DNA of 64,000 nucleotides. It comes from Streptomyces hygroscopicus (GTDB lineage Bacteria > Actinomycetota > Actinomycetes > Streptomycetales > Streptomycetaceae). A model generated the notes under the pieces. The model made no database searches, was not told the origin of the DNA, and saw nothing but the letters and a program-made list of their open reading frames with translations. Location: contig CP018627.1 of the NCBI GenBank assembly GCA_002021875.1, forward strand, positions 10,664,001-10,728,000, given 5' to 3'. Each line of letters starts with the position of its first letter. Position 1 is the first letter of the stretch. A program made the translations under genes and the position numbers. Shown one piece after another: positions 1 through 11,251 of the stretch.

Positions 1-998
<998 letters not shown>

Positions 999-1042
999 CC
1001 GACACGCACCCCGTCCCTGGAAGTTACCGGCTGAAGGCTTTC

Positions 1043-1061
1043 AACCCCCGGTCTTGGGGTT
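1043..1061 (+). other. Small inverted repeat in the 1/2 intergenic gap
   Basis: AACCCC at 1043-1048 can pair with GGGGTT at 1056-1061 around a 7-nt loop, just upstream of the AAAGGAG of the next gene. The stem is only 6 bp and no U-tract follows, so it is not a convincing terminator. It might modestly shape the ribosome-binding region, or be chance. Confidence 0.2.
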
Positions 1062-1064
1062 CTC

Positions 1065-1071
1065 AAAGGAG
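1065..1071 (+). promoter_or_regulatory. Ribosome binding site for PKS gene 2
   Basis: AAAGGAG ends 12 nt before the GTG at 1084. The spacing is long but usable. It supports the GTG start, because the protein from there begins directly with the docking helix [11 protein letters not shown] seen in the neighbouring PKS proteins. Confidence 0.6.
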
Positions 1072-1083
1072 TGACAAGAGGCA

Positions 1084-4000
1084 GTGAGCGACACCAAGCT
1101 GCGCGATTACCTCAAGCGCGCGACGGCCAGTCTGCACGAGACTCGTCAGGAGCTGCGGGAACTCAAGGACAGGGACACGGAACCCATCGCGATCGTCGGC
1201 ATGGGGTGCCGGTATCCCGGTGGAGTGGAGTCGCCGGAAGACCTGTGGGACCTGGTCGCCTCGGGCACTGACGCCATCTCCACCTTCCCCGTGGACCGGG
1301 GATGGGACGAGGACCTGTACGACCCGGACCCGGAGAAGCCGGGCAAGAGCTACACCCGTGAGGGTGGGTTCCTGTACGACGCGAGCGGGTTCGACGCCGC
1401 GTTCTTCGGCATGAGCCCGCGCGAGGCGCTGGCGACCGATCCGCAGCAGCGGCTGCTGCTGGAGACCTCGTGGGAGGCGCTGGAGCGGGCGGGCATCGAC
1501 CCGGCGTCCGTGCGCTCCAGCCGCACCGGCGTGTTCGTCGGTGTGCTTTACAACGACTACGGTTCTCGGATCCAGTCGATACCGGAGGGTTTCGAAGGCC
1601 ACCTGGGCAACGGCAGCGCCGGAAGCGTCGCGTCCGGTCGCATCTCCTACACCTTCGGCTTCGAGGGCCCAGCGGTGACCGTGGACACGGCGTGCTCGTC
1701 GTCGCTCGTGGCGCTGCACCTGGCCGTGCAGGCGCTCCGCAAGGGCGACTGCTCGCTGGCGCTCGCCGGAGGCGTGTCCATGATGGCGACGCCGCAGGCG
1801 TTCATCGAGTTCAGCCGTCAGCGGGGACTTTCTGCCGACGGCCGGTGCAAGCCGTTCTCGAACGATGCGGACGGCACGGGCTGGTCCGAGGGCGTGGGGA
1901 TGCTGCTCCTGGAGCGGCTGTCGGACGCCCGGCGCAACGGACACCAGGTACTGGCGGTGGTACGGGGCGTCGCCGTGAACCAGGACGGGGCGAGCAGCCG
2001 GTTGACTGCGCCGAACGGTCCCTCGCAGCAGCGGGTGATCCGCGACGCACTGCGGAACGCGGGCCTGTCGGCGGCCGATGTGGACGCGGTGGAGGCGCAC
2101 GGTACGGGTACGACGCTGGGTGACCCGATTGAGGCGCAGGCGCTGCTGGCCACCTACGGCAAGGAGCGCCGTGGGGCGGACCGGCCGCTGTGGCTGGGGT
2201 CGTTGAAGTCGAACATGGGGCACACCCAGGCGGCCGCCGGCGTGGGTGGCGTCATGAAGATGGTGCAGGCGATGCGGCATGGCGTGCTGCCGAAGACGCT
2301 GCATGTCGATGCTCCGTCGGAGCATGTGGAGTGGTCGGCGGGGGCGGTCGAGTTGTTGACCGAGGCGCGGGTGTGGCCGGAGACGGGGGAACCGCGCAGG
2401 GTCGGTGTGTCGTCGTTCGGTGTGAGCGGGACCAACGCGCATGTGATCCTGGAGCAGGCGCCGGAGGTCGAGGCCGAGGCGGAGGTTGCCGAGGAGCCTG
2501 CTGACGGTGGTGTCGCGGGTCCGGTGGCGTGGGTGGTGTCGGCCAAGAGTGACGCCGCGTTGCGGGCGCAGGCCGGGCGGCTGCGGGAGTTCGTGGCGGC
2601 CCGTCCGGAGCTGGGCGCCGCCGATGTGGCGCGCTCCCTTGCGACGACCAGGTCCGCGTTCCAGTACCGGGCCGTGGTGACCGGGAACGGCCGGGAGGAA
2701 CTCCTCGAGCGCCTGGGAGCGTTGGCTGAGGGTGCCAAGGCACCGGGTGTGGTCCGCGCGAGTGCCGTCGAGGCACCGGGCCGTTCGGTGTTCGTCTTCC
2801 CTGGCCAGGGGGCGCAGTGGGCCGGCATGGCCGTGGGGCTGCTGGAGTCCTCGCCGGTGTTCGCCGAGGCGATCGGCGAGTGTGAGACCGCCCTGTCCGC
2901 TTACGTGGACTGGTCGTTGACCGAGGTGCTGCGCGGTGCCGAGGGCGCTCCCGGTTTCGACCGGGTGGACGTCGTTCAGCCGGTGCTGTTCGCGGTGATG
3001 GTGTCACTGGCGAAGCTGTGGCGTTCGGTGGGTGTCGAGCCGGATGCCGTGATGGGCCACAGCCAGGGTGAGATCGCCGCGGCGTGTGTGGCGGGTGCGC
3101 TGTCGCTGGAGGACGCCGCGAAGGTGGTGGCGCTGCGGTCGCAGGCGATCGCGGTGGGTCTGGCCGGTCGTGGTGGCATGGTGTCGGTCGCGCTGCCGGT
3201 CGACCAGGCCAAGGACCGTATCGCCGCCTGGGATGGTGCGATCTCGGTGGCCGCGGTCAACGGCCCGGGTTCGGTCGTGGTGTCGGGTGATCCGGGTGCG
3301 CTGGATGAGATGGTCGCGGAGCTTGAGGGCGAGGAGGTGCGGGTTCGCCGGGTTCCGGTGGATTACGCGTCGCACTCGGTACATGTGGAGGGGATCCGCG
3401 AGGAGCTGCTGAAGGTTCTGGCGGGTATCGCGCCGCGTTCGTCGGAGGTGCCGTTCTACTCGACGGTGTCCGGTGAGCTGGTGGACACCGCCGGTCTGGA
3501 CGCGGAGTACTGGTACCGGAACCTGCGGCAGACGGTCGAGCTGGAGTCCACGACTCGCACGCTGCTGGATGACGGCCACACCGCGTTCATCGAGGTGAGC
3601 CCGCATCCGGTGTTGGCCCTGCCGGTGCAGCAGACCGTGGAGGCCGCTGAGGCCCAGGCGGTGGTCGTCGGTACGCTGCGGCGGGACGAGGGTAGTCCTG
3701 AGCGGTTCCTGACCTCTGCCGCCGAGCTCTATGTCAGCGGGGTCGGAGTCGATTGGCGGAAGGTGTTCGCCGGCCACGGTGCCCGCCGCGTGGAATTGCC
3801 GACGTATGCCTTCCAGCGGGAGCGCTTCTGGCTTGATGCGCCTGCGGGGGTGGGCGATGTGGGTTCGGTGGGGATGGGTTCGCTGGGGCATCCGTTGCTG
3901 GGTGCGGTGGTGTCGTTGGCCAGCGGTGGTGGGGTGCTGCTGAGCGGGCGGCTGTCCTTGGCCACGCATGGGTGGCTGGCGGATCACGCCGTACACGGAG

Positions 4001-7000
4001 TGATGTTGCTGCCGGGGACGGCGTTCATGGAGTTGGCGCTCCAGGCGGGCGATCAGGTCGGCTGTGGCCGGGTCGAGGAACTGATCCTGGAAGCGCCGCT
4101 GATCGTGCCTGAGAAGGGCGGGGTGCGCCTTCAGGTCGAAGTGGGCCAGGCGGATGCTTCCGGCTTCCGTGAGGTGAGTGTGTTCTCGCGGGAGGAAGCG
4201 GACGGCGAGGGCGCCACATGGGTGCGGCATGCCCATGGTGTGCTGGGTTCGGCCGCGCCCAGCTCCGAGGCCCGGTTCGACTTTGGTGTGTGGCCGCCGG
4301 TGGGGGCCGAGTCGGTTGATGTGTCGGGTGAGTATGTGCGGGCCGCGGAGAACGGGCTGGAGTACGGGCCGGTTTTCCAGGGGTTGAAGCGTGCGTGGCG
4401 GCGTGATGGTGAGGTGTTCGCGGAGGTCGAGCTCCCCGAGGCGGAGCGCGACCGGGCGGGTCAGTTCGGTCTGCATCCGGCGTTGTTCGACGCGGCGTTG
4501 CACGCGATGGGTGTGAGCGAGGACCTGGCGGCTGGTTCGGGGAGTCAGCTGCCGTTCTCCTGGCGTGGGTTCGCCCTGGAGGCGGTGGGTGCGACATCGC
4601 TGCGCGTGCGGCTGGCATCGGCGGGCACCGGGTCGGACGCGGTGTCGGTGCTGGTGGGGGATGAGTCGGGGCGTGGGGTGGCGTCGGTCGAGTCGCTGGT
4701 CCTGCGACCGGTTGCAGCCGATCAGCTGAATGCCGTGGCTGGGGCGGCGCGGGACGCGCTGTTCCGGGTGGAGTGGGTGGACGCGCCCGCGGCTGTGGTG
4801 GCGGGGGGTGAGGTCGCGCCGCGGACGGAGGTGATGCGGGTGGTCTCCGATGGTGTGGATGTGGTGGGTGAGACGTATGGGCGTGTGCTTGAGGTTTTGG
4901 AGCGGGCGCAGGGGTGGTTGGCGGATGAGGGCCGTGCGGGTGAGCGGCTGGTGGTGGTGACCCGGGGCGCTGTCGATACGGGCGATGGCGTAAGGGATTT
5001 GGCGGGGGCCGCGGTGTGGGGTCTGGTGCGGTCCGCGCAGGCGGAGAATCCCGGGCGTCTGGTGCTGGTGGACACCGATGACGTGGATGGACTCGAGGGT
5101 GTTCTTCCCGGGGTGCTGGCTCTGGGGGAGGAGCAGGTGGTGGTGCGGTCGGGTGCGGTGCGGGTGCCGCGCCTGGGCCGGTCGCTGCCTTCGGGCGACG
5201 CTCCGGAGTCGGGGGTGTTCGGTTCTGGCGCGGTGCTGCTGACGGGTGGCACGGGTGTGCTGGGCGGCTTGGTGGCCCGGCATCTGGTGACCCGGCATGA
5301 GGTCAAGAAGCTGGTGCTGCTGTCTCGCCGTGGTGCGGAGGCCGAGGGTGCGGCGGAGCTGCGGGCGGAGCTGGAAGCGTCTGGCGCCGAGGTGGTGATC
5401 GCGGCGTGTGACACTGCGGACCGGGAGGCTCTGGCTGGGGTGTTGTCGGGGTTGCCGGCGGGCTTCGCGTTGAGTGGTGTGGTGCATGCGGCGGGTGTGC
5501 TCGATGACGGGCTGCTGACGTCGCTGACCCGTGAGCGGGTTGAGCCGGTGCTGCGGGCGAAGGTGGACGCGGCGTGGAATCTGCATGAGCTGACCGCGGG
5601 GATGGATCTGTCGGCGTTTGTGTTGTTCTCGTCGGCTACTGGTGTGCTGGGTGGTGCGGGGCAGAGCAACTACGCGGCGGCGAATGTGTTCCTGGACGGT
5701 CTGGCGTCCTGGCGCCGGACCCGGGGGCTGCCGGGTGTGTCGATGGCGTGGGGCCTGTGGGCCGAGGCCAGCGGAATGACCGGACACCTCGACAAGGAAG
5801 ACCTGCGCAGGGTGTCGCGTTCTGGCCTGGTGCCGCTCTCCTCCGAGGAAGGGCTCGAACTGTTCGATGCCGGCCTGGTGTCGGATGAAAGCGTGCCGGT
5901 TCCGCTGCGGTTGGACGTCCCCACGCTGCGTGCGCAGGGTGCCGAACTCCCCGCTCTTTTCCGCAACGTCGTGCCCAACGTGATGACGCGCCGCACCGCG
6001 CGATCGGAGCAGAGCGAAGGTCTTCCCGACGAACTGCGTCGACGCCTCGCGGGTCTGCCGCGGACAACGCAGGACGAGATGCTGTTGGAGCTGGTCCGCG
6101 TTCAGACCGCGGCGGCCCTTGGGCACGCCACCCCCGCGACGGTGAACACGCGGCAGCCCTTCAAGGAACTCGGCTTCGACTCACTGATGGCTGTCGACCT
6201 GAGGAATCGGCTCACCGCGGAGACCGGCCTGCGACTGTCTGCCACGCTGATCTTCGACTATCCGACCCCGATGGCACTCGTCGGTCACCTGCGCGACGAG
6301 ATCCTGGGGGGCGACGCTGTCACCACATCGGCGGGCGCGGGTGTGCGGGCCGCGGCAGGCGCACCGGTGGACAGCGACCCCATCGTGATCGTGAGCATGA
6401 GCTGCCGGCTCCCGGGCGGGGTGCGGACGCCGGAGGAACTCTGGCACCTGATGATGGCAGGCACCGATGCGGTGTCCGAGTTCCCGTCCAATCGCGGTTG
6501 GGACCTCGACGGGATGTACGACCCGGACCCCGATCGGGAGGGCACGTACTACGTACGCCACGGCGGATTCCTCCATGACGCCGACCAGTTCGACCCGGCG
6601 TTCTTCGGGATTTCGCCGCGTGAGGCGCTGTCGATGGACCCGCAGCAGCGGCTGCTGCTGGAGACGTCGTGGGAGGCGTTCGAGCGGGCGGGAATCGATC
6701 CGGAGGCCAACCGGGGCAGCCGATCTGGCGTATTCGTCGGTGTCATGTACAACGACTACGCCACTCGTCTGCAGGGGAACGCTCCGGAAGGCTTCGAGGG
6801 CTCCCTCGGTACCGGCAGCGCGGGCAGTGTCGCGTCCGGTCGTATCTCGTACACCTTGGGTCTCGAGGGGCCGGCGGTGACGGTGGACACGGCGTGTTCG
6901 TCGTCGCTGGTGGCGCTGCATATGGCGGCTCAGGCACTGCGTCAGGGCGAATGCGACCTGGCGCTGGCCGGCGGTGTCACGGTGATGTCGTCGCCGAGTG

Positions 7001-10000
7001 TGTTCGTGGAGTTCAGCCGTCAGCGGGGACTTTCTGTCGACGGCCGGTGCAAGCCGTTCTCGAACGATGCGGACGGCACGGGCTGGTCCGAGGGCGTGGG
7101 GATGCTGCTCCTGGAGCGGCTGTCGGACGCCCGGCGCAAGGGTCACCCGGTGCTGGCGGTGGTCCGTGGCTCGGCGATCAACCAGGACGGCGCGAGCAAC
7201 GGCCTGACGGCTCCCAATGGCCCGTCGCAGCAACGCGTGATCCGCCAGGCGCTGGCGAGCGCCGGCCTGTTGACGGCCGACGTGGATGCCGTGGAGGCGC
7301 ACGGGACCGGTACGCCTCTGGGCGACCCGATCGAGGCACAGGCAGTGCTGGCGACATACGGGCAAGGGCGTCCCGAGGGCCGGCCGCTGCTGTTGGGCTC
7401 GGTGAAGTCGAACATCGGCCATCCGCAGGCGGCAGCCGGTGTGACGGGTGTGATCAAGATGGTGATGGCGATGCGGCACGGGACACTGCCGAAGACGCTG
7501 CATCTTGATGAGCCGTCGAAGGAGGTGGATTGGTCGGCGGGTGAGGTGCGACTGCTGACGGAAGCCACGAAGTGGCCGGAGACGGGCCATCCGCGTCGGG
7601 CCGCTGTGTCGTCGTTCGGCGTGAGCGGGACGAACGCGCACACCATTCTGGAACAGGCTCCGGAGTCCGAGGTGGCCGAGGTCGCCGAGGCCGAGGTGGC
7701 CGGGGGTCCGGCGGCATGGGTGGTGTCCGGCCGTAGCCCGGCCGGCTTGCGGGCGCAGGCCGGGCGGTTGCGGGAGTTCGTGACGGCCCATCCGGAGCTG
7801 GGTGTTTCGGATGTGGCGCTGTCGCTGGCGACGACCAGGTCCTCGTTCGAGCATCGTGGTGTGGTGACGGGAACCGACCGCGAGGAACTGCTGGCTCGGC
7901 TGAGCGCGTTGGCCGGGGACGAGGCCGTCCCGGGCGTCACACGTGGTGTGGCGGATGTCCGGGGGCGTTCGGTGTTCGTGTTCCCGGGTCAGGGGGCGCA
8001 GTGGGTGGGCATGGCGGTGGGGTTGCTGGAGTCCTCGCCGGTGTTCGCGGAGTCGATAGCCGAATGTGAGACGGCCCTGTCGGCTTATGTCGATTGGTCG
8101 TTGACGGATGTGCTGCGTGGTGCCGAGGGCGCTCCCGGTTTCGACCGGGTGGATGTCGTTCAGCCGGTGTTGTTCGCGGTGATGGTGTCGCTGGCGAAGT
8201 TGTGGCGTTCGGTGGGTGTGGAGCCGGATGCCGTGATGGGTCACAGTCAGGGTGAGATCGCCGCGGCGTGTGTGGCGGGTGCGCTGTCGCTGGAGGACGC
8301 CGCGAAGGTGGTGGCGTTGCGGTCGCAGGCGATCGCGGTGGGTCTGGCGGGTCGTGGTGGCATGGTGTCGGTCGGGTTGCCGGTCGACCAGGTCAGGGAC
8401 CGTATCGCCGCGTGGGACGGTGGAATCTCGGTCGCTGCGGTCAACGGCCCCGGTTCCGTCGTGGTCTCCGGCGACCCGGGCGCGCTGGACGAGATGGTCG
8501 CGCAGCTGGAGGGCGAGGAGATCCGGGTTCGCCGGGTTCCGGTGGACTACGCCTCGCACTCCGCGCATGTGGAGGAGATCCGCGAGGAGCTGCTGAAGGT
8601 TCTGGCGGACATCGCGCCCCGTTCGTCGGAGGTGCCGTTCTATTCGACGGTCTCCGGTGAGCTGGTGGACACCGCTGGTCTGGACGCGGAGTACTGGTAC
8701 CGGAACCTGCGGCAGACCGTCGAGCTGGAGGCCACCACCCGCGCACTGCTCGACAGCGGGCATGGTGTCTTCATCGAGGCGAGCCCGCACCCCGTACTGA
8801 TGCTGCCGTTGCAGCAGACCGTGGAGGCCGTCGGGGCACGGGCGGTGGTCGTCGGCACGCTGCGGCGTGACGAAGGCGGCTTGGAGCAGTTCCTGACCTC
8901 GGCCGCCGAGCTGCACACCAGTGGCGTCGGTGTCGACTGGCGGAAGGTGTTCGAGGGCCGTGGTGCCCGTCGGGTCGACCTGCCGACCTACGCCTTCCAG
9001 CGCCAGCGGTACTGGCTGGACGCGTCGGTTGATGAGGTGCCCGCCGGCGGTGCGGGGCCGGGCGCGGACAGTGTGGACGCGCGGTTCTGGGAGGCCGTCG
9101 AGCGCGAGGACCTGGAGGCGCTGGTCCGGACGCTGGAGGTGGCGGACGAGGAGCAGCAGTCGTCCTTGACCGCGTTGCTTCCGGCTCTGTCGTCGTGGCG
9201 TCGTCAGCGGCGTGAGCGGAGCACGGTGGACGGCTGGCGCTACAGCGCCGCCTGGACATCTGTGGTGTCTGCCGCCGACGCCACGCTCACCGGTACCTGG
9301 CTGGTCGTCGTCCCCAAGGTCTGTGGTGACGACGCGTTGCTCGCCTCCGTGGTGGACGGTGTGGCCGGGCGTGGCGCGCAGGTGGTTCGTGTCGTTGTCG
9401 ACGCGGCCGATGGCCGTGAGGCGATGACGGAGCGGCTGCGTGCGGCGCTCGACGAGGCGGGAGCGGACCCGGCAGGCGTGTCGGGTGTGTTCTCGCTGCT
9501 GGGGCTGGACGAGTCGGCGCACGGATCGTTCGAGGTGGTCCCGGCCGGGCTGGCGGCGACGGTGGGACTGGTCCAGGGGCTGGGCGACGCCGGTGTGGTG
9601 GCCCCGCTGTGGTGCGGGACGCGGGGCGCGGTGTCGGTGGGACGCTCCGAACGGCTGGTGAGCCCGACCCAGGCGATGGTCTGGGGGCTGGGGCGGATCG
9701 TGGAAATGGAGTATCCCCAGCGGTGGGGCGGTCTGGTCGACCTGCCCGAGACCATGGACAGCCGTGCGGTGGACCGTCTGGCCGGTGTACTGGCCGGTGC
9801 GGAGGCCGAGAACCAGGTCGCGATACGTGGTTCGGGGGTGTTCGCCAAGCGGCTGGTGCGGGCCTCGGCGCCGGAGAGCTTGACCGGGGACGGCTGGCGG
9901 CCCACCGGTTCGGTGCTGGTGACCGGTGGTACCGGTGCGCTGGGTGGTCATGTGGCGCGGTGGTTGGCGCGTACGGGTGCCGAACATCTGGTGCTGACCA

Positions 10001-11226
10001 GCCGGCGGGGTATGGAGGCCGAGGGTGCCGCCGAGTTGAAGGCGGAGCTGGAGGCCATGGGCGCCCGGGTGACGGTGGCGGCCTGTGACGCGGCGGACCG
10101 CGAGGCGCTGGCGGCGGTGCTGGAGGGAATTCCCTCGCAGTCGCCGTTGAGCGCGGTGGTGCATACGGCGGGTGTGCTGGACGACGGTGTGATCGATGCG
10201 CTGACGGTGCAGCGGGCGGCCGGGGTGTTGCGTCCGAAGGTGGACGCGGCGCGGAATCTGCATGAGCTGACCGCCGGGATGGATCTGTCGGCGTTCGTGC
10301 TGTTCTCCTCGGCGGCGGGCACGATAGGCGGCCCAGGGCAGGGGAGTTACGCGGCGGGTAACGCGTTCCTGGACGCGCTGGCGTCGCAGCGGCGCGCGGA
10401 CGGCCTTCCGGCGACCTCCATCGCCTGGGGCGCCTGGGCCGGAAGTGGCATGGTCATCGATGGGGATCTCGACGAGTACATGAAGCGGAGCGGTGTCGCT
10501 CCGATGGACCCGGAACTGGCGATCTCCGCGCTCCAGCGTGTTCTTGACCTGGACGAGACCTACGCCCTTGTGGCCGATGCCGCATGGGAGCGCTTCGGGG
10601 GGGAGCTGGGTGGCGCCCGGCCGACTCCGCTGCTGAGCGGGCTGATGAAGAGGCGGCAGTCGAACACGGCGTCGGAGCCCTCGGATCCGGCACCGGGCGA
10701 GTTGGCCGCGGCGGGGCTGCGTGCGGAGCTGGAGGGGCTCTCCTCGGCGAAGCGCCAGCGATCCCTGCGCAAGCTGGTCCGGCAGCACGTCGCCGCGGTC
10801 CTGGTGCATGCGACTCCCGAGGCCGTCGAGAGCGACCAGTCGTTCAGGGAGCTGGGTTTCGACTCGCTGACGGCCGTTCAGCTCCGGAACCGATTGAGCG
10901 CGATCACCGGCCTGGAACTGCCGACCACGCTGGCATTCGACTACCCGAACCTCACCGTACTGGCCGAGCATCTGGAGACGAATATGTTTCCGCAGGCCGA
11001 TGGGGCTGAGCTGAAGGACCCGGAGGAGGACCGGATTCGTGAGGCGTTGGCCTCCGTTCCGCTCGCGCGGTTCCGTGAAGCTGGGCTGATGGACGCCCTA
11101 CTGGAACTTGCCCAGATCTCGGAGAGCGGTCCTGAGCTGGAGCCCCAAGAAGGAATGAACAGCGCGGTCGACGCGATGGATGTCGACGACCTCGTCCAGA
11201 GGGCACTGGGCGGCGCAGACCTCTGA
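1084..11226 (+). CDS. Type I modular PKS, two modules (KS-AT-DH-KR-ACP, KS-AT-KR-ACP)
   Basis: This 3380-residue cytoplasmic megasynthase adds two methylmalonyl-derived extender units to the chain received from the preceding protein. An N-terminal coiled-coil docking segment (1-32, [15 protein letters not shown]) is followed by module 2.1 (about 33-1742) and module 2.2 (about 1765-3300). Both ATs carry GHSQGE and YASH, the methylmalonyl-CoA signature. Module 2.1 has an intact DH and a B-type KR, so it should leave a trans 2-methyl-alkene; module 2.2 has only a B-type KR and should leave a methyl carbinol. The C-terminus (about 3300-3380) is a different docking class from its neighbours: [18 protein letters not shown], then [14 protein letters not shown]. 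This type is known to pair with VVEALRASL-type N-termini, which is what the next protein has. The GTG start is chosen from AAAGGAG and docking-domain homology. The stop is 25 bp before the next start, implying co-transcription. Confidence 0.97.
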   Translation: MSDTKLRDYLKRATASLHETRQELRELKDRDTEPIAIVGMGCRYPGGVESPEDLWDLVASGTDAISTFPVDRGWDEDLYDPDPEKPGKSYTREGGFLYDASGFDAAFFGMSPREALATDPQQRLLLETSWEALERAGIDPASVRSSRTGVFVGVLYNDYGSRIQSIPEGFEGHLGNGSAGSVASGRISYTFGFEGPAVTVDTACSSSLVALHLAVQALRKGDCSLALAGGVSMMATPQAFIEFSRQRGLSADGRCKPFSNDADGTGWSEGVGMLLLERLSDARRNGHQVLAVVRGVAVNQDGASSRLTAPNGPSQQRVIRDALRNAGLSAADVDAVEAHGTGTTLGDPIEAQALLATYGKERRGADRPLWLGSLKSNMGHTQAAAGVGGVMKMVQAMRHGVLPKTLHVDAPSEHVEWSAGAVELLTEARVWPETGEPRRVGVSSFGVSGTNAHVILEQAPEVEAEAEVAEEPADGGVAGPVAWVVSAKSDAALRAQAGRLREFVAARPELGAADVARSLATTRSAFQYRAVVTGNGREELLERLGALAEGAKAPGVVRASAVEAPGRSVFVFPGQGAQWAGMAVGLLESSPVFAEAIGECETALSAYVDWSLTEVLRGAEGAPGFDRVDVVQPVLFAVMVSLAKLWRSVGVEPDAVMGHSQGEIAAACVAGALSLEDAAKVVALRSQAIAVGLAGRGGMVSVALPVDQAKDRIAAWDGAISVAAVNGPGSVVVSGDPGALDEMVAELEGEEVRVRRVPVDYASHSVHVEGIREELLKVLAGIAPRSSEVPFYSTVSGELVDTAGLDAEYWYRNLRQTVELESTTRTLLDDGHTAFIEVSPHPVLALPVQQTVEAAEAQAVVVGTLRRDEGSPERFLTSAAELYVSGVGVDWRKVFAGHGARRVELPTYAFQRERFWLDAPAGVGDVGSVGMGSLGHPLLGAVVSLASGGGVLLSGRLSLATHGWLADHAVHGVMLLPGTAFMELALQAGDQVGCGRVEELILEAPLIVPEKGGVRLQVEVGQADASGFREVSVFSREEADGEGATWVRHAHGVLGSAAPSSEARFDFGVWPPVGAESVDVSGEYVRAAENGLEYGPVFQGLKRAWRRDGEVFAEVELPEAERDRAGQFGLHPALFDAALHAMGVSEDLAAGSGSQLPFSWRGFALEAVGATSLRVRLASAGTGSDAVSVLVGDESGRGVASVESLVLRPVAADQLNAVAGAARDALFRVEWVDAPAAVVAGGEVAPRTEVMRVVSDGVDVVGETYGRVLEVLERAQGWLADEGRAGERLVVVTRGAVDTGDGVRDLAGAAVWGLVRSAQAENPGRLVLVDTDDVDGLEGVLPGVLALGEEQVVVRSGAVRVPRLGRSLPSGDAPESGVFGSGAVLLTGGTGVLGGLVARHLVTRHEVKKLVLLSRRGAEAEGAAELRAELEASGAEVVIAACDTADREALAGVLSGLPAGFALSGVVHAAGVLDDGLLTSLTRERVEPVLRAKVDAAWNLHELTAGMDLSAFVLFSSATGVLGGAGQSNYAAANVFLDGLASWRRTRGLPGVSMAWGLWAEASGMTGHLDKEDLRRVSRSGLVPLSSEEGLELFDAGLVSDESVPVPLRLDVPTLRAQGAELPALFRNVVPNVMTRRTARSEQSEGLPDELRRRLAGLPRTTQDEMLLELVRVQTAAALGHATPATVNTRQPFKELGFDSLMAVDLRNRLTAETGLRLSATLIFDYPTPMALVGHLRDEILGGDAVTTSAGAGVRAAAGAPVDSDPIVIVSMSCRLPGGVRTPEELWHLMMAGTDAVSEFPSNRGWDLDGMYDPDPDREGTYYVRHGGFLHDADQFDPAFFGISPREALSMDPQQRLLLETSWEAFERAGIDPEANRGSRSGVFVGVMYNDYATRLQGNAPEGFEGSLGTGSAGSVASGRISYTLGLEGPAVTVDTACSSSLVALHMAAQALRQGECDLALAGGVTVMSSPSVFVEFSRQRGLSVDGRCKPFSNDADGTGWSEGVGMLLLERLSDARRKGHPVLAVVRGSAINQDGASNGLTAPNGPSQQRVIRQALASAGLLTADVDAVEAHGTGTPLGDPIEAQAVLATYGQGRPEGRPLLLGSVKSNIGHPQAAAGVTGVIKMVMAMRHGTLPKTLHLDEPSKEVDWSAGEVRLLTEATKWPETGHPRRAAVSSFGVSGTNAHTILEQAPESEVAEVAEAEVAGGPAAWVVSGRSPAGLRAQAGRLREFVTAHPELGVSDVALSLATTRSSFEHRGVVTGTDREELLARLSALAGDEAVPGVTRGVADVRGRSVFVFPGQGAQWVGMAVGLLESSPVFAESIAECETALSAYVDWSLTDVLRGAEGAPGFDRVDVVQPVLFAVMVSLAKLWRSVGVEPDAVMGHSQGEIAAACVAGALSLEDAAKVVALRSQAIAVGLAGRGGMVSVGLPVDQVRDRIAAWDGGISVAAVNGPGSVVVSGDPGALDEMVAQLEGEEIRVRRVPVDYASHSAHVEEIREELLKVLADIAPRSSEVPFYSTVSGELVDTAGLDAEYWYRNLRQTVELEATTRALLDSGHGVFIEASPHPVLMLPLQQTVEAVGARAVVVGTLRRDEGGLEQFLTSAAELHTSGVGVDWRKVFEGRGARRVDLPTYAFQRQRYWLDASVDEVPAGGAGPGADSVDARFWEAVEREDLEALVRTLEVADEEQQSSLTALLPALSSWRRQRRERSTVDGWRYSAAWTSVVSAADATLTGTWLVVVPKVCGDDALLASVVDGVAGRGAQVVRVVVDAADGREAMTERLRAALDEAGADPAGVSGVFSLLGLDESAHGSFEVVPAGLAATVGLVQGLGDAGVVAPLWCGTRGAVSVGRSERLVSPTQAMVWGLGRIVEMEYPQRWGGLVDLPETMDSRAVDRLAGVLAGAEAENQVAIRGSGVFAKRLVRASAPESLTGDGWRPTGSVLVTGGTGALGGHVARWLARTGAEHLVLTSRRGMEAEGAAELKAELEAMGARVTVAACDAADREALAAVLEGIPSQSPLSAVVHTAGVLDDGVIDALTVQRAAGVLRPKVDAARNLHELTAGMDLSAFVLFSSAAGTIGGPGQGSYAAGNAFLDALASQRRADGLPATSIAWGAWAGSGMVIDGDLDEYMKRSGVAPMDPELAISALQRVLDLDETYALVADAAWERFGGELGGARPTPLLSGLMKRRQSNTASEPSDPAPGELAAAGLRAELEGLSSAKRQRSLRKLVRQHVAAVLVHATPEAVESDQSFRELGFDSLTAVQLRNRLSAITGLELPTTLAFDYPNLTVLAEHLETNMFPQADGAELKDPEEDRIREALASVPLARFREAGLMDALLELAQISESGPELEPQEGMNSAVDAMDVDDLVQRALGGADL
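1180..6309 (+). other. PKS module 2.1: KS-AT(methylmalonyl)-DH-KR(B)-ACP
   Basis: KS at residues 33-457 with Cys204, His339 (HGTGT) and His380 (NMGH). AT at about 570-870 with nucleophile Ser660 (GHSQG) and YASH at 761-764. DH at about 936-1215 with His968 in [12 protein letters not shown], a YGPVFQG motif, Asp1136 in LFDAALH and LPFSW, all intact. KR NADPH motif TGGTGVLGG near 1387, LDD loop (B-type) and Tyr1530. ACP Ser1700 in LGFDSL, encoded by a rare TCA codon. Expected outcome is an alpha-methyl, alpha-beta-unsaturated thioester. Confidence 0.93.
1810..1937 (+). repeat. KS repeat, copy in module 2.1
   Basis: By eye, this 128-bp stretch of the KS matches 7012-7139 in module 2.2 with a single base difference (GCC versus GTC). 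This is far closer than the surrounding KS sequence and suggests recent duplication or gene conversion inside the gene. Confidence 0.7.
7012..7139 (+). repeat. KS repeat, copy in module 2.2
   Basis: Partner of 1810-1937, with one visible mismatch over about 128 bp in the segment encoding FSRQRGLS through SDARR. Confidence 0.7.
8299..8501 (+). repeat. Methylmalonyl-AT repeat, copy in module 2.2
   Basis: I find no difference between these 203 bases and 62167-62369 in module 6.1. The flanks are also very similar. The block encodes the AT core between GHSQGE and YASH. Confidence 0.75.
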
Positions 11227-11241
11227 TGTTTTTGGAAGTGT

Positions 11242-11245
11242 GGAG
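11242..11245 (+). promoter_or_regulatory. Ribosome binding site for PKS gene 3
   Basis: GGAG lies 6 nt before ATG 11252. It decides the start: an in-frame ATG at 11180 inside the preceding gene has no such motif and would add 24 residues unlike any docking domain. Confidence 0.7.
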
Positions 11246-11251
11246 CTACTG

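Larger units (their letters stand above)
6376..10983 (+). other. PKS module 2.2: KS-AT(methylmalonyl)-KR(B)-ACP
   Basis: KS begins near residue 1765 with active Cys1938 (TACSSS). AT has Ser2388 (GHSQG) and YASH at 2489-2492. There is no DH: the AT-end motif [13 protein letters not shown] runs straight into the [15 protein letters not shown] linker that opens the KR structural subdomain. KR has TGGTGALGG near 2947, LDD at 3032-3034 (B-type) and Tyr3089. ACP Ser3261. The product is an alpha-methyl beta-hydroxy unit. AT and KR structural parts are strikingly like those of module 6.1, 54 kb away. Confidence 0.93.

Noticed and set aside
9040..9300. Possible hidden DH between AT and KR in the KR-only modules
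   Set aside because: The segment starting [15 protein letters not shown] is the standard post-AT linker and KR structural subdomain. No HxxxGxxxxP, YGP or DAALH motif occurs there.
11180..11251. Upstream ATG extending gene 3 by 24 residues into gene 2
   Set aside because: It overlaps gene 2's coding end, has no SD and adds sequence unlike a docking domain. ATG 11252 has GGAG at 6 nt and begins at the docking helix.
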